64,000 nucleotides of DNA from Pontibacterium sp049603715 (GCA_049603715.1 JBMYSW010000001.1:124001-188000); one strand, 5' to 3'; shown: positions 26,643 to 36,451, counted from the first letter of the stretch. Numbers and translations are program-made. The notes: generated from the sequence alone by a model not told the origin.

Positions 26643-27334
26643 TGAAGGATTCGTTGCAGGTACCGATTATTACCGTAGACGGCCCAAGTGGTTCGGGCAA
26701 AGGCACATTGTGTCGTTTGTTGTCTGACCAGTTGGGCTGGCAATTGCTCGACAGTGGCGCGCTTTATCGCTTAGTTGCCCTTGCGGCGCAACAGCACGGT
26801 GTATCACTGGAGGACCAAGAAGCACTGGTGACCCTTGCGGCGCACCTAGATGTGCAGTTCACTCCGAGCCAAGAAGAAGCGGCGGTGGACATTACTCTTG
26901 AAGGGCAATTGGTATCTAACCTTATCCGCAACGAAGAAGTTGGAAAGGCAGCTTCGGTTGTTGCTGCCATTCCTGCGGTGCGCACGGCGTTGCTAGAGCG
27001 CCAGCGTGCCTTTGCTACAGCGCCAGGCTTAATTGCCGACGGCCGCGACATGGGAACGGTGGTTTTTCCGAATGCGCCGCTTAAAATCTATTTAGATGCG
27101 AGCGCCGATGTCCGCGCCCAGCGTCGCTATAACCAGTTGATTAGCAAAGGGGCCAATGCTAGTCTTCAAGCAATACTTGATGACGTACGTGCGCGTGACG
27201 ACCGGGATATGAACCGCTCTGTCGCGCCACTTAGGCCTGCTGAGGGAGCCATTATTTTGGATTCTACTCAGCTCACAATTGAACAAGTGCTTACACGGGT
27301 TCTTGAAGAGGTACGTCACTTAGGACTCAGGTAG
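26642..27334 (+). CDS. cmk: Cytidylate kinase
   Basis: Cmk phosphorylates CMP and dCMP. The 230-residue protein has the P-loop GPSGSGKGT near residue 14, DGRDMGTVVFP near residue 130 and the LID arginines in RDDRDMNRSVAPL. Its GTG start shares one base with the tyrA-aroA stop (TAGTG), so it is translationally coupled. The cmk-rpsA pairing downstream is almost universal in proteobacteria. Confidence 0.96.
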   Translation: MKDSLQVPIITVDGPSGSGKGTLCRLLSDQLGWQLLDSGALYRLVALAAQQHGVSLEDQEALVTLAAHLDVQFTPSQEEAAVDITLEGQLVSNLIRNEEVGKAASVVAAIPAVRTALLERQRAFATAPGLIADGRDMGTVVFPNAPLKIYLDASADVRAQRRYNQLISKGANASLQAILDDVRARDDRDMNRSVAPLRPAEGAIILDSTQLTIEQVLTRVLEEVRHLGLR

Positions 27335-27360
27335 ACAATCTTTTATGCGAGGGTAGTGCA

Positions 27361-29046
27361 TTGAGTGGTCAAAGTTTTGCCGAGCTTTTTGAAGAAAGCC
27401 TTAAAGACTTAAATATGTCTCCGGGGGCAATTGTTGAGGCAATTGTCGTTGAGATAGAGGCCGACTTTGTTATTGTTCATGCGGGCTTAAAGTCCGAAGG
27501 TGTTATTCCTCGCAGTCAGTTCCTTGATGAGCAAGGCCAGCTAACGGTTGCCATAGGCGACGAGGTAAAAGTTGTACTTGATGCCGTTGAAGACGGTTAC
27601 GGTACAACCAAGCTATCTCGCGAAAAAGCCAAACAAGCTGAGCTATGGCTCGCTCTAGAAACCGCTTTCCAAGACGATGAAGTCCTCGAAGGTGAGGTAC
27701 TTAATCGGGTGAGGGGCGGTTTTATTGTTTCTGTAAACTCGCTTCAGGGCTTTTTGCCGGGCTCTTTGGCAGATGTTCGCCCGGTCGCTGATCAAGCGGC
27801 ACTCGAAGGCGAGCGCATTTCTTTTAAAATCGTAAAGCTCGACGAAAAGCGCGCCAATATTGTGGTGTCTCGTCGTGCGGTACTCGAAGCCGAATACAAC
27901 GAGCAACGTGATCGACTCTTTAAAACACTGGCCGAAGGCGCAGTGTTAAAAGGTGTGGTGAAGAGCCTCACAGATTACGGTGCCTTTGTTGATCTTGGCG
28001 GCCTAGATGGTCTCTTGCACATTACCGATATGTCGTGGGCGCGTATCAAGCACCCAAGTGAATGTGTGGCCGTAGGTGACGAAATTGACGTTAAAGTGCT
28101 CAAGTTTGACGCAGAGCGTAAGCGCGTGTCCTTGGGTATTAAGCAGCTTACCGAAGACCCATGGGTTGCTCTTGTCTCTCAGTTAGTACAGGGCAGCAAA
28201 CATCCTGCAAAAGTCACTAACGTGACAGATTACGGCTGCTTTGCTCAGCTTGATATTGGCGTTGAAGGCCTCGTTCACGTATCCGAAATGGATTGGGCAA
28301 ACCGCAATGTGCACCCCAACAAGGTGGTGAGTGTGGGCCAGGCTATTGAGGTGATGGTACTGGGCGTTGATCAAAAACGACGTCGTATCTCCTTGGGTAT
28401 TAAGCAATGTAAAGAAAACCCTTGGGATGCCTTTGCTTCTGGCACAAACAAAGGCGACAAGGTGTCGGGCGTTGTGAAGTCGGTGACTGACTTTGGTGTG
28501 TTTGTTGGCCTAGATGGCGGTATCGACGGCCTTGTGCACTTAACCGACTTGTCGTGGGACGAAGAGCCAGCGGTGGCCGTAAAAGGCTTCAAAAAAGGCC
28601 AAGCCGTTGATGCAGTGGTACTGAGTATTGATACTGATCGCGAGAGAATTGGCTTAGGAATCAAGCAACTTTCAGATGATAAGTTCGCAACTTTTGCTAA
28701 AGTTAATAAGAAAGGGTCGTCAGTTAAAGGGCAGGTCATTGCAATTTCTGCAAAACATGCCGATGTCGAACTGGAAGGTGGCGTTGTGGCTCAGCTGCGT
28801 ATTGGCGAGCTAACCAACGAACACATCGACAGCTTTGAGGGGTATTTGGCTGTGGGTGACAACATTGAGGCCTTAGTGAGTGTCCTTGATAATCGCCAAC
28901 GCCAAGTGCAGATTTCAGTTAAGCAGCGCTTAGCGGCGCAAGAAAAAGCCATGCTGAACTCGGTCAACGATACCAAGGTAGACCTCTCAGGCCCGCAAAC
29001 CATTGGTGACCTTATTAAGGCGCAAATGGAAAAAAGCAAAAAATAG
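27361..29046 (+). CDS. rpsA: 30S ribosomal protein S1
   Basis: S1 helps load mRNAs on the 30S subunit. The 561-residue protein has the usual six S1/OB repeats, recognisable by the recurring pattern DYGAFVDLGGLDGLLHITD and DFGVFVGLDGGIDGLVHLTD. The start is TTG (27361), after GCGAGGG; alignment with the E. coli start (SFAELFEESL) supports it and no nearby ATG fits. Use of TTG for so highly expressed a gene is notable and could limit or tune initiation. It follows cmk by 26 bp. Confidence 0.96.
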   Translation: MSGQSFAELFEESLKDLNMSPGAIVEAIVVEIEADFVIVHAGLKSEGVIPRSQFLDEQGQLTVAIGDEVKVVLDAVEDGYGTTKLSREKAKQAELWLALETAFQDDEVLEGEVLNRVRGGFIVSVNSLQGFLPGSLADVRPVADQAALEGERISFKIVKLDEKRANIVVSRRAVLEAEYNEQRDRLFKTLAEGAVLKGVVKSLTDYGAFVDLGGLDGLLHITDMSWARIKHPSECVAVGDEIDVKVLKFDAERKRVSLGIKQLTEDPWVALVSQLVQGSKHPAKVTNVTDYGCFAQLDIGVEGLVHVSEMDWANRNVHPNKVVSVGQAIEVMVLGVDQKRRRISLGIKQCKENPWDAFASGTNKGDKVSGVVKSVTDFGVFVGLDGGIDGLVHLTDLSWDEEPAVAVKGFKKGQAVDAVVLSIDTDRERIGLGIKQLSDDKFATFAKVNKKGSSVKGQVIAISAKHADVELEGGVVAQLRIGELTNEHIDSFEGYLAVGDNIEALVSVLDNRQRQVQISVKQRLAAQEKAMLNSVNDTKVDLSGPQTIGDLIKAQMEKSKK

Positions 29047-29111
29047 CGGCGCTCCCGCGTTGGGGAGTCGTCACAATGTACAGCAAGACCACAGAAAATC
29101 GAGAGTGAACC

Positions 29112-29411
29112 ATGACGAAATCAGAATTGATAGAACGCTTGGTTGATCGCCACGACCAACTGTCGGTAAAAGACATTGAGCTCGCTGTAAAAACGATGCT
29201 CGATCAAATGACAGACAGTTTGGCGCAAGGTGATCGTATCGAAATTCGAGGCTTTGGAAGCTTCAGCCTGCACTACCGTGCACCGCGTTTGGGTCGTAAC
29301 CCTAAAACCGGCGCATCAGTCGAGCTAGATGCTAAACATGTGCCTCACTTTAAACCAGGTAAAGAGCTGCGCGAGCAGGTAAACCTCAGCATCGAAGACG
29401 TGACCCACTAA
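29112..29411 (+). CDS. ihfB: Integration host factor subunit beta
   Basis: IhfB forms a heterodimer with IhfA and bends DNA by about 160 degrees. The 99-residue protein has the HU/IHF fold: MTKSELIERLVDRH at the N-terminus, IEIRGFGSFSLHYR and the intercalating proline loop in RLGRNPKTGASV. It sits downstream of rpsA, the standard place for ihfB in gammaproteobacteria. Confidence 0.96.
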   Translation: MTKSELIERLVDRHDQLSVKDIELAVKTMLDQMTDSLAQGDRIEIRGFGSFSLHYRAPRLGRNPKTGASVELDAKHVPHFKPGKELREQVNLSIEDVTH

Positions 29412-29600
29412 GCCCTTTAGGTTGCATTAGACTAACAGATCAAAGATTAGCGTTTTGTTAGTGCCATCCGTTGACGGTAACAGGGTATAATTGCGTCAAT
29501 GTGAGTGGTTGCATGGGAGCAGTGCTATGATGAGCTGTTCGTATTCACTGCCACGGCAGGTGTTGAAGTTTTAGCAAATTAGTTATTTGAGGTGAGTAGA

Positions 29601-29906
29601 TTGCGATTTTTAAAAACACTGTTATTGGTTGTGGTAGCGCTATTAGTTGCCTTTGTGGGTATCTTGTTCACCATTAACAATACGGAAATCGTAGGCGTTG
29701 ATTTAGTCTTCTTCCAGTTGCCAGAAGTCAGCTTAGCGACCACCTTAATTATCACCTTTATCCTCGGCGGCGTATGTGGTGTGGTTATTAATACCTTGAG
29801 TGTTATGGCCCTTAAAACTCGCTTGCGTGCCCAGTCTCGCCGTTTACACAACGCCCAAGCTGAGCTAGATAAATTGCGTGCGCCTGCACTAAACGATGCC
29901 ACTTGA
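29601..29906 (+). CDS. lapA: LapA-domain inner membrane protein
   Basis: This small protein (about 101 residues) has two hydrophobic helices (roughly residues 3-22 and 45-65) and a short cytoplasmic coiled-coil tail rich in Arg/Leu. LapA (YciS) works with LapB in regulating LPS synthesis through LpxC turnover. I favour the TTG at 29601 because GAGGTG lies 6 nt before it; a GTG at 29592 overlaps that site. The end overlaps lapB by 11 bp. Confidence 0.85.
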   Translation: MRFLKTLLLVVVALLVAFVGILFTINNTEIVGVDLVFFQLPEVSLATTLIITFILGGVCGVVINTLSVMALKTRLRAQSRRLHNAQAELDKLRAPALNDAT

Positions 29907-31098
29907 TGCGTTAAGTCCTCTGTTGCTTGGACTGTTGTTTTGTGCAACGGCCATTGGCTTTTTTTTAGGTAAAAAAGACCCGCTCAAGTCTAAAGCGGCT
30001 GCCGATGCTGCAACAGAAAGAAAGCTATCTGCCGCCTATTATGCGGGCCTCGACTTGTTGTTAAACGACCAGCACGACGAGGCCATGGAAAGCTTTTTAC
30101 ACGCCATCGAAATCAATTCTGACTCGATTCCCGCCCACCTTGCCCTCGCGAAAGTATGTCGTAAAAAGGGCGATGTCGATAAAGCCATAAAGATTCACCA
30201 AAACTTGCTGGCCCGTCCTGGGTTAAGCAAAGACGAGTTTCATCGTATTCAACTGGCCCTTGCTCGTGACTACCTTGCTGTAGGCCTGTTTGACCGTGCC
30301 GAAAACATTCTAGAAAAGCTGGTAGAGCAGCACTTAAGCCACCGCCTTAACGACAAAGCCATTCGCATGCTTTTAGGCTTGTACGAAAAGCAATATGAGT
30401 GGTCTAAAGCCGTCGCCTTGGGTGGCCGCTTATCGCATACCTCACGCCAAAGCTTAGCTACTGAGCTGGCGCACTATTGTTGTGAAATCGCCGAAGACCA
30501 TTTAGCGGGTGGTGAGTATGACGAAGCAAGAGCCATGCTCAAGCGTGCTGACGATTTCAGCCCTAAACAGGTTCGGTCGTTGTTTTTGTTTGCGGATATT
30601 GCGATGGCAACACAGCAATGGCGTCAGGCGATAAAGTATCTCAAACAAGTGGCGAGTCGCGACCCGGTGATGTTTACCGAAGCGCTGCCAAAACTGGTGC
30701 ACTGTTATGAGCGTTTGGGCAATACACAACAGCTGCATACTTATCTTGAAGAAATGATGGTTGAGAATCCGTCAACCAGTGTGATGCTTTCATTAGCACA
30801 GCAAATTGAGCAACAAGCCGGTATGCGCGCGAGCGCCACCTACATTACCGAAGAGCTTAAAAAGCGACCGTCGGTGAAGGGCTTTAATCGCTTAATTGAC
30901 CTTCATATTAAACACGGTAACGACAGTGCAAAGTCGAGCCTTGAGGTATTACGAGGCCTAACCGGGCAATTAGAGCTATCCAAACCTGTTTATTGCTGCA
31001 ACAATTGCGGCTTCTCTGCTAAAAACCTCGTTTGGCAGTGTCCTTCGTGTAAAAAGTGGGAATCCACCAAGCCGATTCAAGGGCTAGAAGGCGAGTAG
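29896..31098 (+). CDS. lapB: LPS assembly protein B (TPR/rubredoxin)
   Basis: LapB recruits LpxC to FtsH for degradation, limiting LPS synthesis. The 400-residue protein has an N-terminal membrane anchor (residues 5-23), tandem TPR motifs (for example AYYAGLDLLLNDQHDEAMES) through about residue 350, and a C-terminal rubredoxin-like metal knuckle, CNNCGF...CPSCKKW. It overlaps lapA and is followed by pyrF, as in E. coli. Confidence 0.95.
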   Translation: MPLDALSPLLLGLLFCATAIGFFLGKKDPLKSKAAADAATERKLSAAYYAGLDLLLNDQHDEAMESFLHAIEINSDSIPAHLALAKVCRKKGDVDKAIKIHQNLLARPGLSKDEFHRIQLALARDYLAVGLFDRAENILEKLVEQHLSHRLNDKAIRMLLGLYEKQYEWSKAVALGGRLSHTSRQSLATELAHYCCEIAEDHLAGGEYDEARAMLKRADDFSPKQVRSLFLFADIAMATQQWRQAIKYLKQVASRDPVMFTEALPKLVHCYERLGNTQQLHTYLEEMMVENPSTSVMLSLAQQIEQQAGMRASATYITEELKKRPSVKGFNRLIDLHIKHGNDSAKSSLEVLRGLTGQLELSKPVYCCNNCGFSAKNLVWQCPSCKKWESTKPIQGLEGE

Positions 31099-31177
31099 CG
31101 AGTTGCATTGTAAATGCGCGCTACTGACCAAATGAGGAACACCGCAGACCGATGTTTCCAAATGTACCGAGAGAGTT

Positions 31178-31879
31178 ATGACCATAGATTTAAAACGCAT
31201 TGTAGTGGCTTTAGATTACCCTTCGGCGGACTTAGCAATGGCGATGGCCGACAAGCTAGACCCAGCCTACTGCCGCGTCAAAGTGGGTAAAGAGCTATTT
31301 ACCCGTTCAGGCCCAGCCATTGTAGAAAAGCTACAGGCAAAAGGTTTTGATGTGTTTTTGGATCTGAAGTTTCACGATATTCCAAACACCACTGCCAAAG
31401 CGGTGCGTGCTGCTGCCGAGCTTGGCGTATGGATGGTTAACGTTCATGCTAGTGGTGGTCGCAAAATGATGGAAACGGCTAAAAACGAGCTCGAAAAAGT
31501 AGCTAACCACCAAACCATGCTTATCGCGGTGACAGTGCTAACCAGCATGGAACGTGGTGACTTAGCGGACATTGGTTTAGATATTGATCCTATCGACCAT
31601 GTAAAACGCCTTGCTGCTCTGACACAAAACAGTGGCCTAGACGGCGTAGTGTGTTCGGCACAAGAAGTGATCGCCCTGCGTGCTCAAAGCAACGACGACT
31701 TTAAACTGATAACTCCGGGGATTCGCCCTGCAGATGCGTCAGTAGGTGACCAAAAGCGCATCATGACACCGCCACAGGCCATTGCTGCTGGCAGTGACTA
31801 TCTTGTGATTGGTCGTCCTATCACCCAAGCAGACTCGCCAGAAGCGGCGCTTAAAGCGATTCAGGCTTCTTTAAGCTAG
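31178..31879 (+). CDS. pyrF: Orotidine 5'-phosphate decarboxylase
   Basis: PyrF decarboxylates OMP to UMP, the last step of de novo UMP synthesis. The 233-residue TIM-barrel protein has the catalytic Lys/Asp array in DLKFHDIPNTT near residue 60 and the phosphate-binding TPGIRP and DYLVIGRPIT near the C-terminus. It is followed by a good terminator, so it probably ends the lapA-lapB-pyrF transcript. Confidence 0.96.
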   Translation: MTIDLKRIVVALDYPSADLAMAMADKLDPAYCRVKVGKELFTRSGPAIVEKLQAKGFDVFLDLKFHDIPNTTAKAVRAAAELGVWMVNVHASGGRKMMETAKNELEKVANHQTMLIAVTVLTSMERGDLADIGLDIDPIDHVKRLAALTQNSGLDGVVCSAQEVIALRAQSNDDFKLITPGIRPADASVGDQKRIMTPPQAIAAGSDYLVIGRPITQADSPEAALKAIQASLS

Positions 31880-31910
31880 CTCGCTACCTGCAACAAAACG
31901 GTTCTTCATT

Positions 31911-31960
31911 AAAAACCACCGCTCATGTGTTTTAACGACACTTGGCCGGTGGTTTTTTAT
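31911..31960 (+). terminator. pyrF: Terminator of pyrF
   Basis: AAAAACCACCG and CGGTGGTTTTTT close a stem with an inner GTGT/ACAC pairing, followed by a T-tract. Confidence 0.8.
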
Positions 31961-32166
31961 TTTGAGAGCTTGTTCCCCGTCATAGCGACTATGGCGTGCT
32001 TTTACATTGGTAAAAGGCAACTAATATGTGGGTTGATTTTTGAACAATATTAGAGTTTTGATGCCAAGCGCATTTAGTTAGCATCAAAAGAGTTCCATGG
32101 AGTAAGGAGCTTGTTTAAGCCAAGGGCTTAAATCCAATATTTAACTTAATAACAAGGAGCGTTTAT

Positions 32167-32562
32167 ATGTTCTCTTTCTCAATGATGCGTTTACCTGTGG
32201 TTGAGCACTCAGTTTCGCCTTCAAAACAGCTACAGCTATCAAAAGTATACTCAAACTCAGTTTTGAGGCCCGTTCGCCATAAGCTCTCTGCAGTGTTAGG
32301 GGCTTTAATGCTAATGGTACTCAGCCATTCCGCCTTAGCGATGACACCTGTGAATATTAACCAAGCCACAGCGCAAGAAATCGCCGTAGGTTTAACGGGA
32401 ATTGGTGCTAAAAAAGCCGAGGCCATTGTCGCGTATCGAGAGACGTATGGCCCCTTTACCCAAGTAGACGAGCTGGAAAAGGTAAAAGGTGTAGGCAGTG
32501 CTACACTCGAAAAGAACAAGGGTCGAATTATCTTGGCCAGTGAGCCGGTGTCGACCAATTAA
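32167..32562 (+). CDS. ComEA-family helix-hairpin-helix DNA-binding protein
   Basis: The 131-residue protein has an extended N-terminus followed by a secretion-type hydrophobic stretch (about residues 42-58, ending HSALA). Residues 60-125 hold paired helix-hairpin-helix motifs (NINQATAQEIA, LTGIGAKKAEAI, LEKVKGVGSATLEK). Single-domain ComEA homologues bind double-stranded DNA in the periplasm during natural transformation; others have unknown roles. The ATG is preceded by AAGGAG. If the first 40 residues are real, the signal sequence is unusually internal; a later start would give a normal one. Confidence 0.82.
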   Translation: MFSFSMMRLPVVEHSVSPSKQLQLSKVYSNSVLRPVRHKLSAVLGALMLMVLSHSALAMTPVNINQATAQEIAVGLTGIGAKKAEAIVAYRETYGPFTQVDELEKVKGVGSATLEKNKGRIILASEPVSTN

Positions 32563-32626
32563 TCATCTTGTTAGAGATGTGGTTACAACCCTCGTGGGTG
32601 TGCGGGCCGGTTTAGCGGCCCGTGTG

Positions 32627-33847
32627 CTACTGATCTAATAACTCAATCCAATGGCTTACAGGGGCTTGCTGGTTGTCACTGAGGTGTAGCTGGCAGCCGA
32701 CGTTAGCCGTTACGATTTTTTCAGGATTATCCACTGTTAACGCCTTTAGCTTTTTAGCTTTAAGCGTTTGGCTGAGTGCGGGTTGAGTAATGGAGTAAGT
32801 ACCTGCCGAACCGCAACATAAATGGCCATCTTCTGTGCGTGCCAAACGTGCGCCAAGGCGAAGCATAATACGCTCAACGGAGCCGCTTAAGCCCAACCCG
32901 TGCTGTAGGGTACAAGGGCAGTGTACAGCAAGTTTTTCGTCGACTTTTATGTCGAGCGTTTCTAACGGCTCGGCCTCAATCACCTGAGTTAAGTCTTTGG
33001 CCAGTGCCGAGATTTTCGCCGCTTTGTCTGCATAGTCGCTGTCGTGAGCCAGTAACTCGGCATATTCGTGAATCATGACACCACAGCCTGAGGCACTTGA
33101 AATAATCGCTTCAACACCTTGCTCAACATACGGCCACCATGCGTCGATATTGCGACGCATAAAGTCTAAACCTTCATCGTGTGCGCCCAAGTGGTAGCTA
33201 ACCGCACCACAGCAACCGGCTTTAGGCGCAGTGATTAACTCGATGCCCAGTTTTGCTAACACCCGAGCGGCAGCTTGGTTGGTATTAGGGGTTGCCACAG
33301 ATTGGGCACAGCCGGCCAATACCAACATTTTGCGATTAAGCCCAGTTGTTGTTGGTGACGCCTTGGGGGTAACCCGAGTCGCCGCTGTTGCAGGCACCTT
33401 GGCTTTTAAAACTGGGGGCAGTAATGGACGGCTGAGTTGACCGAGTTTGAGTAAAGGGCCAAATCGGTTGGGGTAGGGTAGCACTTGCCTAAGCGCCGTT
33501 CGCAACAGACGTTGCTTAAAATTGCGTGGCAGTTGTTTGTCCATAATGTCACGGCTAATGTCGAGCAGTTTGCCGTATTCCACGCCCGAAGGGCAGGTGG
33601 TTTCACAGCTGCGACAAGTTAAACAGCGATCGAGGTGGGTTTGGCTAGCCTCCGTTACCTTGCCTGTTTCGAGCATTTGCTTAATAAGGTAAATACGACC
33701 ACGAGGACTGTCTCGCTCGTCGCCCAGTACTTGATAGGTTGGACAGGTGGCGGTGCAAAAACCACAGTGCACACAGTTGCGCAGAATACTTTCGGCTTGG
33801 TCGATTTTTGGTAATTCGTGATAAAGCGGATGGATATCGGTTTTCAT
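32627..33847 (-). CDS. glcF: Glycolate oxidase iron-sulfur subunit
   Basis: GlcF passes electrons from the GlcD/GlcE flavins to the respiratory chain. The 406-residue protein has two ferredoxin-type clusters near the N-terminus (CVHCGFCTATCP at about residue 22 and CLTCRSCETTCP at about residue 74) and the two cysteine-rich CCG domains (APKAGCCGAVSYH and DGHLCCGSAGTY) typical of heterodisulfide-reductase-like subunits. It is the last gene of glcDEF, 9 bp after glcE. Confidence 0.95.
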   Translation of the reverse strand: MKTDIHPLYHELPKIDQAESILRNCVHCGFCTATCPTYQVLGDERDSPRGRIYLIKQMLETGKVTEASQTHLDRCLTCRSCETTCPSGVEYGKLLDISRDIMDKQLPRNFKQRLLRTALRQVLPYPNRFGPLLKLGQLSRPLLPPVLKAKVPATAATRVTPKASPTTTGLNRKMLVLAGCAQSVATPNTNQAAARVLAKLGIELITAPKAGCCGAVSYHLGAHDEGLDFMRRNIDAWWPYVEQGVEAIISSASGCGVMIHEYAELLAHDSDYADKAAKISALAKDLTQVIEAEPLETLDIKVDEKLAVHCPCTLQHGLGLSGSVERIMLRLGARLARTEDGHLCCGSAGTYSITQPALSQTLKAKKLKALTVDNPEKIVTANVGCQLHLSDNQQAPVSHWIELLDQ

Positions 33848-33856
33848 AATAGGCTC

Positions 33857-34912
33857 CTACATCCAATGGTATAAACGGCCGGGGTTAAGGGTGTAGTGAG
33901 GGTCAAAGGCGTCTTTTAGGCGCTTTTGCAGGCGAACCAGAGGTTCAGCCGGTGTTTGAAACCGTTCTTCATCGGCTTGGGCGCCATGAATTAATGACAC
34001 CTGCCCTAAGCTCTCTTCGGCAATTTGGCTTAAACGCTGCCACTCGGAATCGCCTCTTAACCAGCGTTGTGAGCCACCCCACTCAATGAGCCAGGGGGCT
34101 TCGGGTAGCGCGTTGGGTGTGGTGCTAGCCAAGCTAAAGCGCCATGTTTTACTACGGCCGCTAAAAAAGCTGTGGGTTTGCTCGCGTACTGCCTGCCAAA
34201 TATCACCGTCGCACGGCTGACCACCAATGGTTTGTGCTGCGGCTTTCACAGCAGAGGCTTCGCCACTGAGGCGAATGAAGAGCTGATTTGAAAGCCACAT
34301 CATGCCACTAAACGGCAAGGGTAATGCGCCGAGCTGATTCATTTGGGTGATGGCGCTGTCTGCATCTAAGTCGAGCACGCAAGTTAGCTCTGTTTCGGCC
34401 ATGGGCACTACTTTAAGGCTAAGCTCGGTGATAACTCCCAGTGTGCCCATAGCACCTGCTTGTAGGCGCGACACGTCATAACCCGCCACGTTTTTCATCA
34501 CTTGGCCACCAAATGTCAGGTGCTCACCTAAACCGTTAATCAGTTTTACACCCAGCAGCATATCTCTGCCTGACCCAAGCCAAGGTCGCCCAGGGCCAGA
34601 AAGGTTTGCTGCTAATGTGCCGCCTAGGGTTGCCTGTTGGTTAAAATGAGGTGGATCAAAGGCGAGGGTTTGTCGGTTTTCGGCCAACAGCGCCTGTACT
34701 TCGCTGACTTTGGTACCGGCGCGGGCCGTAATGTATAGCTCGTCTGGGCTGTAATCCGTTACCCCTGTGTGCTGCCCCAGAGAGAGGGTTTGATCACAGG
34801 TAATTTGTCGACCTAAATGTGCCTTGGTGCCGTTACCCTCAATGGCGAGAGTGTGTCTCTGGGCGTTAGCGTCGTTAACTTGTTCTATTAATTGTGTTGT
34901 TAAATCAGTCAT
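33857..34912 (-). CDS. glcE: Glycolate oxidase FAD-binding subunit
   Basis: GlcE is the second flavin-binding subunit of glycolate dehydrogenase. The 351-residue protein has a PCMH-type FAD-binding domain in its first 180 residues (TLGGTLAANLSGPGRPWLGS, LINGLGEHLTFGGQVMKN, AGAMGTLGVITELSLKV) and a short C-terminal half ending TLNPGRLY. It lies 11 bp after glcD in an evident operon. Confidence 0.95.
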   Translation of the reverse strand: MTDLTTQLIEQVNDANAQRHTLAIEGNGTKAHLGRQITCDQTLSLGQHTGVTDYSPDELYITARAGTKVSEVQALLAENRQTLAFDPPHFNQQATLGGTLAANLSGPGRPWLGSGRDMLLGVKLINGLGEHLTFGGQVMKNVAGYDVSRLQAGAMGTLGVITELSLKVVPMAETELTCVLDLDADSAITQMNQLGALPLPFSGMMWLSNQLFIRLSGEASAVKAAAQTIGGQPCDGDIWQAVREQTHSFFSGRSKTWRFSLASTTPNALPEAPWLIEWGGSQRWLRGDSEWQRLSQIAEESLGQVSLIHGAQADEERFQTPAEPLVRLQKRLKDAFDPHYTLNPGRLYHWM

Positions 34913-34923
34913 AACCGGCCTAT

Positions 34924-36375
34924 TTAGTGACAGTGGTGTTTGCCTGTGGATGGCGCAAGGCTGCGATACTCTTGGCAGCGCTTTAAGGTTGGAATGCCTT
35001 TTCCGGGGTTGAGCAGCTGGTGCTCATCAAATGCGGCTTTTACACGGTTAAACTGCGCGATTTCATCATCCGAAAACTGCACTGGCATTTGTGCAATTTT
35101 CTCGACACCTACGCCGTGCTCGCCAGTGATGCAGCCGCCCATATCAACACATAGCCGTAAGATCGCGGCACCGAAGGCTTCCGCAACTTCAAACTCGCCT
35201 GCTTTATTGGCATCAAACAAAATCATTGGGTGAAGGTTGCCATCGCCCGCGTGAAACACATTGGCTACTGCCAAACCATAATGCTTTGAAAGGTCTTGAA
35301 TGCCGTTAAGCACCTCGGCTAACTTGCTGCGGGGAATAGTGCCGTCCATGCAGTAATAGTCTGGCGAGATTCGCCCCACAGCCGGAAACGCTGACTTTCG
35401 TCCTTTCCAAAATAGTGCCCGCTCAGCTTCGTCTTTGGCGACGTGAATACTCATGGGGTTAAAGGCTTCAAAAATACTACCGACTTTTTGGGTGTAGGCC
35501 GCCACTTCTTCGGGGGTGCCGTCGAGCTCACACAAAAGCAATGCTTGAGCGTCGGTGGGGTAACCGGCCTTAACAAAGGCCTCTGCGGCGACAATGGCAG
35601 GGCTGTCCATCATTTCGAGGGCCGCTGGAATAATGCCAGCGGCAATGACGGCGCTAACAGCGTTAGCAGCATCGTCTACTGTATGAAAAGCCGCCATGGT
35701 GACTTTCGTGCTTTGTGGCAGCGGCAAGAGTTTTACTGTGACTTCGGTGACAATACCCAACATGCCCTCAGAACCCGTGATTAACGCGAGAAGGTCTGGG
35801 CCAACGCTGTCGAGTCCTTGGTTGCCAAAGGTCATCACCTCACCCTCTATCGTCACCACTGTGACTGACAAAAGGTTATGAGTCGTGAGACCGTATTTTA
35901 AACAATGTACTCCACCAGAGTTTTCGGCAACGTTGCCGCCAATGCTGCAGGCAATTTGCGATGATGGGTCTGGCCCGTAATACAAACCATAAGGCTTGGC
36001 CGCCTCAGTAATTGCGAGGTTGCGAACACCAGGCTGGAGTCGCGCGGTACGCGCCAGCGGGTCGAGGCTTAAAATTTGATTCATTCGTGTCAGCGAAAGC
36101 AGCACACCACAGGCATGGGGCATTGCGCCACCGCACAAACCAGTGCCAGCGCCTCGTGCCACAAGAGGCACCTTATACTGGTAACAAAGTGCGGCTATTT
36201 GTGCGACTTGCTCGGCAGTGTCGGGCAAAACCACGATAAGCGGCATCTCGCAAAACATGGTGAGGGCGTCACACTCATAGGGCTTTTGTGCTTCTGGCTC
36301 AGTAATCACAAACTCTGTCGCGACAATCTGACAGAGCGCTTGGGCTAGGGTGTCTTTGATTGTTGATTGGGTCAT
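34924..36375 (-). CDS. glcD: Glycolate oxidase subunit GlcD
   Basis: GlcD is the catalytic FAD subunit oxidising glycolate (and some D-2-hydroxy acids) to glyoxylate. The 483-residue protein shows the FAD domain (ARGAGTGLCGGAMP near residue 75, CSIGGNVAENSGGVHCLKYG near residue 145) and the C-terminal FAD-linked oxidase domain (NVFHAGDGNLHP, GEHGVGVEKI, LNPGKGIP). It heads the glcDEF operon, divergent from the regulator at 36603. glcG, glcB and glcA, present in E. coli, are absent here. Confidence 0.95.
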   Translation of the reverse strand: MTQSTIKDTLAQALCQIVATEFVITEPEAQKPYECDALTMFCEMPLIVVLPDTAEQVAQIAALCYQYKVPLVARGAGTGLCGGAMPHACGVLLSLTRMNQILSLDPLARTARLQPGVRNLAITEAAKPYGLYYGPDPSSQIACSIGGNVAENSGGVHCLKYGLTTHNLLSVTVVTIEGEVMTFGNQGLDSVGPDLLALITGSEGMLGIVTEVTVKLLPLPQSTKVTMAAFHTVDDAANAVSAVIAAGIIPAALEMMDSPAIVAAEAFVKAGYPTDAQALLLCELDGTPEEVAAYTQKVGSIFEAFNPMSIHVAKDEAERALFWKGRKSAFPAVGRISPDYYCMDGTIPRSKLAEVLNGIQDLSKHYGLAVANVFHAGDGNLHPMILFDANKAGEFEVAEAFGAAILRLCVDMGGCITGEHGVGVEKIAQMPVQFSDDEIAQFNRVKAAFDEHQLLNPGKGIPTLKRCQEYRSLAPSTGKHHCH

Positions 36376-36451
36376 TGCTCAGGCCAATTAGGTTATTTGT
36401 TGTTTTTAACCATCATTGTTGAAAGCGCTTAACCCTGCTATGTTTTTTTAA

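Noticed and set aside
29470..29500. TTGACG and TATAAT upstream of lapA as a promoter
   Set aside because: The two boxes are only about 9 bp apart, far from the required 16-18 bp; TATAAT alone with no proper -35 is not enough.
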